Source of the DNA: Castanea sativa
Lineage: Eukaryota > Streptophyta > Magnoliopsida > Fagales > Fagaceae
Assembly: GCF_040712315.1 (NCBI RefSeq)
Contig: NC_134017.1
Span: 58,752,636-58,816,635 of the forward strand
DNA length: 64,000 nucleotides
Direction: 5' to 3'
Below are positions 10,516 to 22,017 of the stretch, one piece after another. Each line of letters starts with the position of its first letter. The first letter of the stretch is position 1. The position numbers and the translations under genes were made by a program. The notes under the pieces are model-generated. The model saw nothing but the letters and a program-made list of their open reading frames with translations, was not told the DNA's origin and made no database searches.

Positions 10516-13500
10516 TCATAAACTGCTATGCAAGGATTGGAGATGAGATATAACTTCTCTTCGAACTTGATCTCTTTTTATTTTCCCAGTGGTTGTGGCT
10601 GGAAATGTTCCCGTCCATAAAATAAATACCTTTGGAATCTTGAACCTTTTGAAGATCAAAAGGAAACAGTAAGTAAACCATCCAATCTAATATTACACAT
10701 GAATCACAAAAACCAATATGTACTTAGAAAGGATACCCAGTTAAATTCTTTTCTCTACAATAACGTCGAAGAATTGCACCAGATAAGACTGGCACTTTGT
10801 TTTTAGGTAAGTGTTCAAAGCTTCCATGAGACCAATGCCAGTGTTCTCTCAACTGAACACAAGCAACAACCATCTCTGTCAGGTTAGCATCTGGAACTCC
10901 CACAATGACAGTGCCAACAATTCCTGGATGTTGTAACAGGATTCCCTCCACCTATTCATCACCAAACAACTATACTTTTAGTGTGGGACCATGTATAATA
11001 TAATACATATCCATTAAAGCTAGAATTTTTTTTTTTCAAGAAATTTAACTTGCTGGTGAAAGAGAATCCCAGTGAATCATTAGATTCATTTTCTACTTCT
11101 TTGGTCACCACCAAACAAATGGAAAGTGTATAACTTATTAATTCCGCTTGTTTTTTAATGGATTTCTCAATAAGTGGATAGTTAAGCAAGGCTAATTCAA
11201 ATTATGCTACCTCTTCAGGGTAAATGTTCTCCCCTCCACTTTTAATTTGCCCTTTTGCTCGTCCAATGAGCCATACATTACCATATTCATCAATGGACCC
11301 AACATCACCTGTGTCAAACCAACTCTCATTGCTGGAGTGAGCTGCCTTTGCTGGAATTTCTCCCCAATATCTGAGCATTAAATGAGGGCCTCTAGTTAAA
11401 ATTCTTCCAACAGGAGAAGAGCCATCAACACATATCTTTAATTCTACATGGGGTGCAGGCTTGCCAACACAAACACCTTGTGGTTGGTGAACTGAAGTAT
11501 ATTTTATATTAGCAACAGTCTGATGGTGCTGGCTGTAGGTTTTCATTGTTGGGTCATAGATGGTCGTGAAGGTTAGCGAAGAACATGTCTCTGTCATCCC
11601 TACATTAATTAAATGGAAAAAGGAGAGAGAATAGTAAGAACACTATTATACATTGCAAAAGACTTTTTTTTGGGCACGGGGGGATCTAAAGAAATATCCA
11701 TAATGTCAATAACCAACAGCAATTACATTCTTTTACTCATCTAGTTACTAGTTCATCTTCTTGAGGTATGTAGATAAGACAAGTTGACCCTGGCTCTTTG
11801 AACTTAGTTTGCAAACTCTGAGCAAGATCTAACACAGCTATGCTGAGCTTAATGCTTAAGCTTGACTCAAAATTCAGAACATTATTCAGCTTTAGCTTGT
11901 TCACATTCTTTTGCCCGCAACTAATTGACCCAGCTAATTAGCATAGATAGAAATGCTAATTGTGAAATACTCAATGGTCATTTCATCCATAAAACACCCA
12001 TTCTAGCTGTTCAGGACCCAAGCTAATCTATTATGGGAGTGGCTAGTGGTTCGGTCAGTTATTGAACGTGGAAACTCAGGTTGAACACAGCTCCTTGGGC
12101 TAGTTAACAAGATGGAGTACAAGCAAAGGACCATTTACAAGAATTTTTTTGTTTAACAACTCCACAAGGTCAATCTTAATCACTTCTGATAGTAAAGTAC
12201 CAAAGTATCTTGCCTGGTCATGGTGGGTGGAGTTAACATGGAAACATTACTGGGTCAAGACAGTTATTGTTTAAGCGTTTAAGATAGATATTTATTTTTG
12301 GGGGAAAACTTCTCATTTTAAAGCTCTTCATTCTTTTTCCCCTCAAATGACTTCAAGTTGCTTCCAAATATAAGCCGAGATCTTTAGATTCCACATCACT
12401 TCAGAACAGAACTTGTAATACTGAAACTTGGGAGAAACTATGTATGAGAGATACCCACCATAAGCAGAGAGAAGCTTAGCTCTTGGGAAGAATAAGGTGG
12501 CATCTTTGATAAGCTCAATTGACAGACCCCCACCTCCATTCAATATCTTGTTCACAGTCTCCATTCCTTTCCAAGTTTCCTTCTGCCTGACAAAGCCTTC
12601 AAACATGACTGAGTAAACTACATACATCATAGATACAACTTACTAGCATTAAGCTGTATGATACATATTGTATAAAAGGCAAGACATTGAGGAGGGGCAG
12701 AAGCATTAAATTTCTGGAGTGAACTTAAAGATAGCAAAAGGGCATTGTTGATGATTTAGAAGAGACAACATCTAGGAAGAAAGAATAGTAAAACAGTAGT
12801 ATAGCCGTCTGCAAATTGTTAGGACATGATGTGCTTTAAGTAAATTAAGCATAAAAATTCACAAAATAATGCATATGATCTTATTTCTATAAATTTAGTA
12901 CCAAAATTTATTATTATATAGCTCATTAAACTATTTTCAAAGTAGCATGCAATTGAGATACTTTATATCATCTCGTTGGTTAGCACAAACCACATGAGAA
13001 AGCTCCGCAAATATTTGTTCCAAATACATTGGAATGTATAGTTTGCCTATTTTTTTATCCAAAAATAAATAAATAAAGAAGAAGAAAGAAATAAAGAAAA
13101 AACATAGTATACCTTATTAAAGAAATTATACCAGCCATTATTGCAGGGACAGTGATAAAAGAAGTCACTTTGTGTCGTTCTATGGCTTCGAGGGCTGATT
13201 TAGGCTCAAATTTAGGAATTAAGACATGGCAACCTCCAACCATTAGCATGGTCATGGCTGACGAAAGACCACCGATGTGGCACAATGGTGCAGTATGCAA
13301 ATAAACCTGCATATACCAGCACAACAGACATTTAGAAATCATTCTTCCTTGAGCTGCTTTCGGTGTAAATGGTTTATCCCCTACTAACACGTGTATGTGC
13401 AACTTTAATTCAAAAACCTTTAGTGCTCACAGTATTATCCTCAATGCATATTGTATAAACTAAAAAGAACATGTACACATCATGACGAATAACATACATC

Positions 13501-15833
13501 ATCCTCACCGTAACCAACAATGGCAATTTTTGATAACGATTGTATAATCAAAGCTGCATGGCTTAAAGTAACTCCCTTTGGCCTCCCAGTGGTTCCTGTA
13601 GAAAACAGAACAATCATAACAAAAAACTAAAAATCTTTATCATTTTATATTTCTTAAGATTCTATATAATGATTTTTTTCTTTTTTGGTTGAAAACATCA
13701 CTTGAATTCTTTGTTGAATTTATTCGAGTAAAATAGTGACCATTGACTGTAGAAATAGGCAGAGCTAGAGCTCCATATATGCGTGTTCCATACAAGATTT
13801 TTCTCTGAAACTACAGGTACAAACTTTTAATAATTGATAAAATCCTACCAAGCTCTCAAAATTTCAGATTGGCAGTGCCTAACATTAGCTCAAACAGTAT
13901 TTAGGACTGGCAGTTAGTTGCACATCATCACACTTTCTAGATTTGCTCAAATATTAACTCATCAAAACAATTTTAGCACTGACTTTGGCACTTGTTACCA
14001 ATTTATTCGCTGAAAATTATGAATGCCCAATTCTATATATAATGCAGCATGCATGCATATATCAGGGTTGAAAGGAAGGGTACAGCAGAGTTAAAAGCAA
14101 GAGTACAGCTTACTAGAAGGGATTTTTATTTCCAGACAGTACAACTATAATGACTGCCCAAATTAATCAAATTACTCATCTATAAATTACTTATGGAAGT
14201 TTTTGAAAGGCAATAAATTATGCAATTAGGCAGAAGCATTTCCTAATCCACAATCAAAATCCATATAGAAATTATAAGGAAAAGAAATAATGAACTTGTA
14301 CCTGATGTGAAGCATATTATAACAGCACCTTCATGTGCCCAGCAGTAGTTCAATGGCAGAGAACTTACAGAATTCTTCTTGAGCATTTCAGTAGTTAATA
14401 CTGGAAAAAATGAAAGAAGCAAGTACCATTGTCAAACAGCAGGTAAACTCTTCAATCCATTACGTCATCATTCTTCATAGCAGCATTTTAAATGTCCACA
14501 AGACTACATACCATTCCACATCTTCATGAAATCTGAGGAGGGGGAATTTAAAGAAACATGCCACCTCAGGGAAGGTATGTCATCTTTTTGGAAGTTCGAA
14601 TACCAGCAGTGACAGCTCTCATCAGTAACCAACATAACTGGCCTCACAACCAGCATTGCCAATCTTGCCTCTTCAAAGCTCTACAAGTTAAAAATGAAAA
14701 TATCAAATACATCAGTAGGAATACATGAAAAGGATACTTTTCTAATCCTTTATATAAAAATGATTGTCATCAATCTCCATGCAGTTTCTAGATATAAAAA
14801 AAATATAGAAATAGCCTTAATTAGGTCAACTGGCAGACCTAAAACAGCAGCCTTTTCATGGATCAGAGTATGGATGTCTATGAGGTCTTTGGTTCTAGTC
14901 TTAGTGGTGACATGATTCTAGCAATTTTCTTCTGTTTTCACATTTGATTCAAGGTTGTGCATGTGCGTGTGTGTTTTGCTAACATGTCCAAAGCTCTTTG
15001 AGCGCCAAACTATTCCACGGGTGTATAGCGCCCATCTCATACAAACCAAGGTAAAAATAAGAATTCCTTCGGGGTAGTCAGGTAGACCCAAAATGCAGGC
15101 TAGGAGTTTTGAACCCAATACCTCATGGATCTTATGAACTAGCATATGTGTTAGTGTATGGTATATATGCTTGAAATACATTTCTGGACAACTTCCTAGT
15201 AGCTTACTGCTTACTCATCCAGCTTCAGAAGAAAATTCTAGATTCTAGATTCAGATTCAGAATAAAGCCCTTTAATCATAACCATTTTAGCATTTTCGAT
15301 ACAGTACATCATACATGTATGTTATATTTCATGTCCACATTCAGTAAACCATGATAACCATCTATTAAAAAACTACAAGAGCTTATATATCTCCATGAGT
15401 TGCATAATTAAATACTAAAAAAACTAACTCAAGTGTGGTAACTTCATTCTCACGGAATGATTGTATGTTTATTATATAACTCCTATAGTCAACTGAAATA
15501 TCCCAGGTCCCAGTCAAATTAAATCAATTTTAGCATTACAATTAAATTCATCATTTCTTAACATTTTAACTTTTGGAAACAAATCAGTAATTTATCATAC
15601 TATCAAAACAATCATGTTTTGCCCGTTATGCTATTTTTGCAAACTTACTTATGCAGCCTCATTTGAAACTTTTTTTATTGAAGTTTCCGGTGGAACTTGA
15701 GTTCCAAATAAGGCCACATAACTAATATGTTTAGTTAACACTCATCTTATTTTTCAGGTTAAAAATCATAAAGTGATGAACCCCACTAAAAAGTTGGGTC
15801 CACACACAAAAAAGTGCTAAAATTATGATTAAA

Positions 15834-15871
<38 letters not shown>

Positions 15872-16271
15872 CATGAATTAAACTGAGGAGTGAGGACTGA
15901 CCCATCGGTAATTAAGAGGAGCAACTATACCTCCAACGAATGCAATGGCTAGTAACCACTCCATATACATATCACTGTAACAAAAATTCACATTCACATT
16001 TATCAAAACAAAAACAAAAATAACAATAACAATTTAGAGAGAGAGAGAGAGAGAGAGAGAACCTGTTGAAAGCAGAGATGGCAACAATGTCACCGGTGGC
16101 GACGCCGAGTTGAAGAAGTCCACGAGCAAGACACAACACTTCATCGGCAAATTGTTTGCCTGTCTTTTGCCGGTTGCTGGTGATGGTGACCACGTCATCA
16201 CTCCGGAGAGTTGAGAGGCGGGTCAGGCACTCACAAATGTGGGGCTCCGAGTATGAGAATTTACTACTCAT
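10516..16271 (-). CDS. AAE14: o-Succinylbenzoate-CoA ligase (AAE14 / MenE type), ten exons, intact
   Basis: Adenylate-forming enzyme that activates o-succinylbenzoate to its CoA ester for phylloquinone (vitamin K1) synthesis. Exons (high to low): 16271-16063, 15974-15902, 14680-14512, 14400-14302, 13595-13498, 13306-13113, 12586-12459, 11599-11211, 10951-10737, 10645-10516. All borders are GT/AG, and the exons sum to 1704 nt in one frame, giving 567 aa (Arabidopsis AAE14 is about 560). P-loop TSGTTGRPKG is at about 182-191, YG-MTET at about 323-328, DTGD at about 419-422, GRAKGQIKSGGE from about 437, and the adenylation Lys in TTGKIKRD at about 546. The protein ends SSL, a PTS1-like tripeptide also found on Arabidopsis AAE14, fitting peroxisomal import. 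Start chosen: MSSKFSYSEPH; upstream in-frame ATGs give no family match. No lesion seen. Confidence 0.93.
15839..15868. repeat. (TA)n microsatellite in intron 2 of the ligase gene
   Basis: An uninterrupted AT dinucleotide run of about 30 bases inside the intron between exons 2 and 3. Confidence 0.9.
16036..16060. repeat. (GA)n run directly at the donor of intron 1 of the ligase gene
   Basis: GA dinucleotides on plus (CT on the sense strand) begin two bases after the GT donor of exon 1, so the intron opens with a CU-rich tract. Confidence 0.85.
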
Positions 16272-17039
16272 TTTGTTTTTTTTTTTGGGGGGGAGGGATT
16301 TTAAATTCATTGAGGAAGCTGGAAAGCGCGGTATTATAAACAAACAATACCTTATCTACTGAGAGACAAAATAAGGTTATATGTCGGTGATAATTCCCCA
16401 GATACCTCAAAGCTATATCTGATTGGATATTGTGATTGCAAAAGCCTATCTCGTACTTGACTCCAGTGTGTGTGACTCACAACCTTTGTTAAACTTTCTG
16501 TTTTTGATAGGGAAACTTGTCTAATTAGTAATTATGGAAGCAATAAAAAGTGTTGTAAAATAAAGGATTTTTTTTTTTTTTGGAAATTCCATATTAGAGC
16601 AGGAGATTGGGGATTTCAATCCTGAATTTTTCAGTTGGAAAAACCAAAATGTGTCCACTTAAACTACAATTTTACAAGAATATGTAATTTGATTTGTTAT
16701 GCTTTAACATGTATATTTATTGTTTCACTATGTTGTTTTCTACATACAATTTTATCACAGGATTTCAATTCATTTTTCACTATTTATTGTTAGAATTTTG
16801 ATACTCCGATTGCATTTTTTTTTTTTTTTTACTCAATTATATCATACAATGAGACTTTTTTATTATTATTTAGTATCATAATTTTTCATTCATTCCAATT
16901 TAAAGTTTACACATTTTCCAATAATATTATATATTTATGAACTATTGATACAACCAAAATTGTTATAAGTTTAACTCCAAAAAATGAACACTAAAATGGC
17001 ATTGAAATTATAACTTTCAATTATTAAATGTGCACTGAA

Positions 17040-17190
17040 AGAGTTTTAGTTAACTCAACTGATAAAATATCTTCTTGTTAAATAAAAAATCTGAGGTTTG
17101 AACCTTGCTTATACCATTAACCAATTAGTTCTTAACCTATAGATAAAGAGCACTCATCATGAAATGCATAGGTTGAAAATTTTCTCAAAA
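17040..17190 (+). mobile_element. Possible tRNA-derived SINE
   Basis: A-box-like TAACTCAACTGATA near 17051 and a B-box-like GGTTTGAACC at 17095-17104 are about 40 bases apart, followed by an A-rich end at about 17180-17190. Family unknown. Confidence 0.45.
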
Positions 17191-17198
17191 AATAAAAG

Positions 17199-17465
17199 AG
17201 TAAGTGGACCGAATTGGACCAAAGTGAGCTTATTAGACCAAAGTGAAACAAATGGACCAATATTGACTAATCGAGATTTTTTATATTAAAAAAATGCATA
17301 AATTTCAATGACAAATGCATAAACCCTTAGTTGAGATGAATAGAAAGTTATATATATATATATAGAAGAGGCTAGTTTCTTTTAATACAACTGCCAATTA
17401 TGCATTTGTGACATCAAACGATAGCAAATTATTAGCAATACATGAAATTTATTAGAAAAATAGAA
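17199..17465 (+). repeat. Dispersed repeat R, copy 1 left part
   Basis: Similar over most of its length to 31145-31400 (shared AGTGGACCGAA...GGACCAAAGTGAAACAAATGG, then AATGCATAAATTTCA, GGCTAGTTTCTTTTAATAC and GACATCAAA.GATAGCAAATTA). The end also matches 26811-26880. Confidence 0.75.
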
Positions 17466-17504
17466 AGATAACATCAATGGTGGCTCCACATATAATCAAG
17501 GGTG

Positions 17505-18144
17505 GTCACAGATAGGGATGGCAATGGGGCGGGGGGTTTTGTCTTGTCCCATCCCCGCCCCGCATGATAGGGAAAACTTTCCCACCCCATCCCCGCCCCT
17601 TGGGGCCCCACGAAGCCCTACCCCACCCCATAAAACGCTACTTTTTGTTATTTTGCCCTATAATTAGTACAGTTTTTTTTAATGAAACCTATGTTATTAA
17701 TAAAAATATATTTGAAATTACAACTAAATTTATCCCATCAAATCAAATCAATTTTTAGAAAAAAATTGAATAATATATCCAAGTGTTTAACAAAACAATC
17801 ACAAAAATAAAATAAATAAATAAATCTCATAATATAACATATAACCAAATAAAGGCAGGAAACCACATTAGGTAGAATAAAATAAGCTAATATTGATATG
17901 TTTATTTTAATAGTAGGGTTTTATGGTATGAAAAATTTATAATTATAACCCTTAGTAACGTGAGGCGAGGCGAGGTGGGTCTAAAAAGTTTAAACCCATC
18001 CCCGCCCCACCCCGTGGTGCGGGGCTAAAATCTTGCCCCATCCCCGCCCCACCACATTTGCAGGGCGGAAAAAACCCGCACAGGGCGAAGCGGGGAGGGG
18101 AGGGTTAAGCGGGGCGGGTCAAATTTGCCATCCCTAGTCACAGG
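17505..18144. mobile_element. Non-autonomous hAT element (MITE), 624 bp plus 8-bp TSD
   Basis: Ends TAGGGATGGCAAT (from 17513) and ATTTGCCATCCCTA (to 18136) are inverted repeats. Flanks GTCACAGA (17505-17512) and GTCACAGG (18137-18144) match at 7 of 8 bases, as for an aged hAT TSD. Subterminal regions are rich in GGGGCGGG/CCCCGCCCC; the core is AT-rich without transposase. It appears to have inserted next to a copy of dispersed repeat R. Confidence 0.87.
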
Positions 18145-18814
18145 ACCACCCTCACTTGCCAAAATTTATATATATACACTTGAAATTAAAAATAAATTAT
18201 ATACTAAAATAACCTATTTTGACCACTCTAATAATAATATTGAACACTGAGACTTGAGAATTACAAAAATATGAATTCAATAAAAATAAAAATAATGTTG
18301 CATCCACAATATTTTCACAATAATCTCACTACAAATTGCAGCTTCTAACTTGAGAAATAATATTGTAGTAAGCTATTATTAATTTTAATTTGAGCCTAAT
18401 ACTAACATCACTTTTTTATCTATCAATATATAATAGTTGGTCGCATAAAATTTGTTATGAAAATGTTATGAACATAGCATTACTTCATAAATAATTTTGG
18501 CCCCCCCAATATAATCCTTAACCTCTTTAAAAAAAAAAAAACCATAAATAAATAAATAACAACAATAAAAATTAGCCCAACAAAAATAAGAGTAATATTA
18601 CGTCAATGAAAAAAATGCATTTCACAACAAAAATAAGAGTAATGTTACATCCACAACATTTACTTTGTTAATAGAAAGAAATGGTAATACTTCATGTATT
18701 TGCGGGGTTTTTTTTTTTTTTTTTGTGACATACATCCAAGTAATTTCTTTATTAGATTTTATCTAATTTAATTTTTTTAGTGATCACCCTAAAAAAAAAT
18801 TCCTACAACCGCCA

Positions 18815-18917
18815 CTACATAACATGGGTCAAAAAATTCTGACTATAAACAAAACCCTTTAAACATTGTATCATTATTCCAATTCCATTTCATGTATACT
18901 TTTGATGTAAGTAACAT
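18815..18917 (+). repeat. Dispersed repeat R, copy 1 right part
   Basis: Similar to 26877-26967 (shared ATAACATGGGTCA, ACAAAACCCTTTRAACAT, TATCATTATTCCAAT). In copy 2 this follows directly on the part matched by 17408-17465; here it is about 1.35 kb further on. Confidence 0.75.
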
Positions 18918-18997
18918 CAGTAACCTCTACTTAAACCCACCCTTCCTCCCTTCGAACATGCATTTGATGCAGAACCTATTGAACTCATATAAAAATT

Positions 18998-19110
18998 AAA
19001 AGCCTTGTGGTTTAATTGATTGGCACCTCATTATTTATGGTGTTTGTAGCAAAGATATTTAAGTTCAACCACCTCATTCTCATTATAACTATAAAATTAT
19101 AAATTAAAAA
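18998..19110 (+). mobile_element. Possible SINE
   Basis: An A-box-like GTGGTTTAATTGATTGGCACC and a B-box-like AAGTTCAACC about 45 bases later are followed by an A-rich tail. Weak support. Confidence 0.35.
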
Positions 19111-19424
19111 AAAGAATTGAAGGATTTAAATAGGACAAGGAGGCCCAAACCCACTCTGTTCGCTCAATTAAAAAGAGAAAGCCTGCCTCATTCGTGATGG
19201 GCTGAGATGAATAGGATTCTAAACCCAGTTTCGGCCCACGCCCATCTGAGACTCAAGAGTATCCGACCAAACATATTTCCCTCCTCATTTTCCCGCCAAG
19301 GAAAAAGAAAAGGCAAATGCTTAAACGCCCTCAGCCAAAAAAAAAAAAACGAATGATTTTTTTTTTTTTTTGGTGTTGAGAAGAATATTGGATAGGAGTG
19401 AGTGAGAAAGAGAAGAAAAGGAGA

Positions 19425-19570
19425 ATGCAGCCGCAACACCAATAGGATGCTACAAGTGCGACCGCCCAGGCCACTGATTGCATGACTGCCCCTCCTCTGC
19501 CTCCACCTCCGCCTCCACTCCAATTCCTAATTTGGAATCTACAGGACCACAAGACCTTCTTCCTCTTTCA
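19425..19570 (+). pseudogene. Fragment of a CCHC zinc-knuckle gene
   Basis: Frame from about 19427 reads GCYKCDRPGH, then TGA (19475-19477), then LHDCP: a CX2CX4HX4C knuckle (Cys codons 19448-19489) whose residue after His, usually Trp or Phe, has become a stop. A Ser/Thr/Pro-rich tail follows. No start codon in frame or further exon is recognised. It could be the first exon of a nucleic-acid-binding zinc-knuckle gene; the parent is not identified. Confidence 0.5.
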
Positions 19571-20331
19571 AGACCACAAGCACTGGCGTAGCTAAATTGA
19601 GTGTGATACACACACACACACATATATATATTGACAACAGTTAAACGTCATGATATACAAACTATAATATTAATCTCAATAACGTATATGGTAAATATAT
19701 ATGTATTTTTCTTACAAATTTTTTAAAAATAAACGTAACATACGCATACTATACACGTATCATTCTTTATTTGTTTCTCTATTTTTATGCCGAATTTTTT
19801 AAACATATTTTTTCTAAAAGATATTGAATAAACTTACCATATTAAACACATAGTATTTTACTAACTAATTTCACAGAATATTTTCATTTGAATTTATAAG
19901 ATACACTTGCTCACAGGGAATATTCCCTAATGAATAAAAACAATCGAAACTCAACATAAATAGTCACTTCACTCATATCTATATCATATACTTACTATAT
20001 ATAATAGCAGAAGCTTAGAGAATTGGTTTCTACGTTTAAGGAGATATTGACAAATAGGAAAAAATGCCCCTTAAAATGCTACCACATATACAACTTTTAA
20101 GTAAAACAGCCGCACGTTACAACGTTTGGCCTTTCAAAACTCGACCACACTTGCAATTAAAAAAGTATAAATTAAATAACCGGTTAAAAAAAACCGTTAA
20201 CGTTGCAATTAAAAAAACCCTACCGATTTCTTTTCATAAGACTGCTTAACATTTTCTCTCTCTAAACAAAAAAAAAAACAAAAAACAAAAAAACAAGTGA
20301 TATAGAGCAAGGGAAGGAGGAAAAAAAAAAA

Positions 20332-22017
20332 GAATGTGGCGTTTGGTATGGGGGAATGTTTTAGGATTCCCAGGAATGTTTAAAGATTCCTATGTTTGGT
20401 TGCAAATTACGCTTGGGAATCAGATGCCAGGGGAATCTGGATTCCCCTCTTAAACCCCTCCTAGTGGGAATGTGGATTCCCTTTAAAACAGGTAGGAATC
20501 CAGATTCCCAAGCTTAAAAGAAATTATATTTTTTATAAATTGACAATTTTAACCCTTTTTCCTTATCATTTAAGCAATTAAGATAAACTATAAGCAAATT
20601 ATCAATATCTTCTCTTTTGTCTTTATCTTTTCCCGCCAAAACAATATAAGGATAAACAACCCTGTTAATATATATTTTAACAAGGTTCTATTTAGATTTT
20701 ACGTGTGAAAAAAAAAAGTTTGAAGGAGACTCTCCATTATTGCCAGGTATTCAATTTTACTTTCTTTTTTTTTTTTTTTTTTTGAGAAATCACATTTACT
20801 GTTGTGTGTATTGTTCAACAAAACTTTAATGAATTTATTTTCATGAGAATTTGTTAATGTTTCTATCCGTATCTCAGATCTTAGTTTTGTGTAGTTTCTA
20901 GAAATATAGATCTAATTAGTAGCTTCATGTAGTCTTTTTTTTTTTTTTGTGGATTTATAGCTTTGTTTCTAGATTCATATGTTACAGTACATGTCAATAA
21001 TTTGTATCCTCTCTAGTGCTTTTGATTTTTATTTTACAATGATACAAAAAAAGGCGAGGCTCCTAAACTAAGAGAGTCCAGCCTCATTCTGAACAACATT
21101 TACAAAAGAAGGACCATCTTGCTAAGTTATGGCAGCCAAATTTCCAGCTCTAGGCATTGAAATTCCAGCTAGATTGCTCCGAAAGGTCCGAAGGGCATCC
21201 TTTGCAAAAGTGACAAGCCGCCATCGTGAGACAGGCTTTGACTTACTCAAAGCTTCAATGCAGGCCTTAGAATTCCCTTCAAACACCATCTGATCTACAT
21301 TCAATTGTCTAGCCAAACTAACCGCCCTAAGGATTGCTTTTGCTTTTGCTTTTGCTTTAGCTTGGACATGGATGTTGGTTTTTTTTTTTTCTTATTTCAT
21401 AAAAAAAAGTTTCGAAATCTATGCTCTTAGTTAACTATTAATTTTTCCCAATTTTGTAAGGAAAAAAATTAATGGAAAAGAAAATTTTAAATTTCTAGAA
21501 ACTTGTTAGGAATTTTTTTTTTAAATTGATTTTTTCTGCCATTTTTTTTATACATTTCATAAAAGTAGTGTCAAAATAATTCATTAACAAAGAGGTACCA
21601 TTAATTAGTTCAAATTAGGTGACACCCTTGTTTACCTGTCGATTGAGCAAATTACAATATCATTGATTAAAAACGTCAATTTCATATTAATTCTAAAATA
21701 TTTTTTTTATCTATCTATTTAGAGGAAGATATTTTTAATAGTTTATATATATTTTTCATTATTTATTTAAAGGAAGTTTTTTTTAAAGGACTTAGTAGTT
21801 CACATTCAAATCTAAGGACAAAATGGGAAAAATAAATAATTCATTTAAGATTCCTGGGAATACACCAAACATTATCATCTCACATTCCTAAGAATCTCCA
21901 AATGAAACCAAACATAGGAATAAATACATTCCTAGGAATGTGATTCCTAGGAATCACATTCCTAGGAATCTGGATGCCAGAAGTAATGTGGATTCCCCCG
22001 TACCAAACGCCACAGAA
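20332..22017. mobile_element. TIR element of about 1.68 kb, PIF/Harbinger-like, carrying an RNase H fragment
   Basis: Ends TGTGGCGTTTGGTATGGGGG (from 20335) and its near-exact complement (to 22014) are terminal inverted repeats. They extend as imperfect copies over about 150 bp at each side with recurring GGAATCTGGATTCCC-like and ATTCCTATGTTTGGTT motifs. Flanking GAA (20332-20334, 22015-22017) is a 3-bp duplication, as in PIF/Harbinger, though not the usual TTA/TAA. No transposase seen. Confidence 0.7.
21060..21380 (-). pseudogene. RNase H-like (RVT_3) fragment inside the TIR element
   Basis: The minus strand encodes AILRAVSLARQLNVDQMVFEGNSKACIEAL, then a segment ending MPRAGNLAAIT and a stop. 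This fits the C-terminal RNase H fold of plant non-LTR retrotransposons or RNase H-like proteins (family knowledge: a helix, then V.FE.DSK..., then a late R..N..A). The first acidic residues are absent and the usual DS before K reads NS. A short (GCTTTT)n run encodes AKAKAK just upstream. Probably captured or nested sequence. Confidence 0.55.

Larger units (their letters stand above)
16345..17504. other. Intergenic region upstream of the ligase gene
   Basis: Holds the presumed promoter of the minus-strand ligase gene, homopolymer T runs (16567-16580, 16817-16830), a SINE-like piece at about 17040-17190, and the left part of a dispersed repeat from about 17199. No coding region seen. Confidence 0.5.
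18145..20331. other. Gene-poor stretch
   Basis: Contains the right part of dispersed repeat R copy 1 (about 18815-18917), a SINE-like piece (about 18998-19110), a broken zinc-knuckle fragment (19425-19570) and homopolymer runs. Nothing else supported. Confidence 0.5.

Noticed and set aside
19188..19552. Overlapping minus ORFs with poly-Gly and poly-Lys runs
   Set aside because: Antisense of the Ser/Pro-rich zinc-knuckle fragment and of homopolymers.
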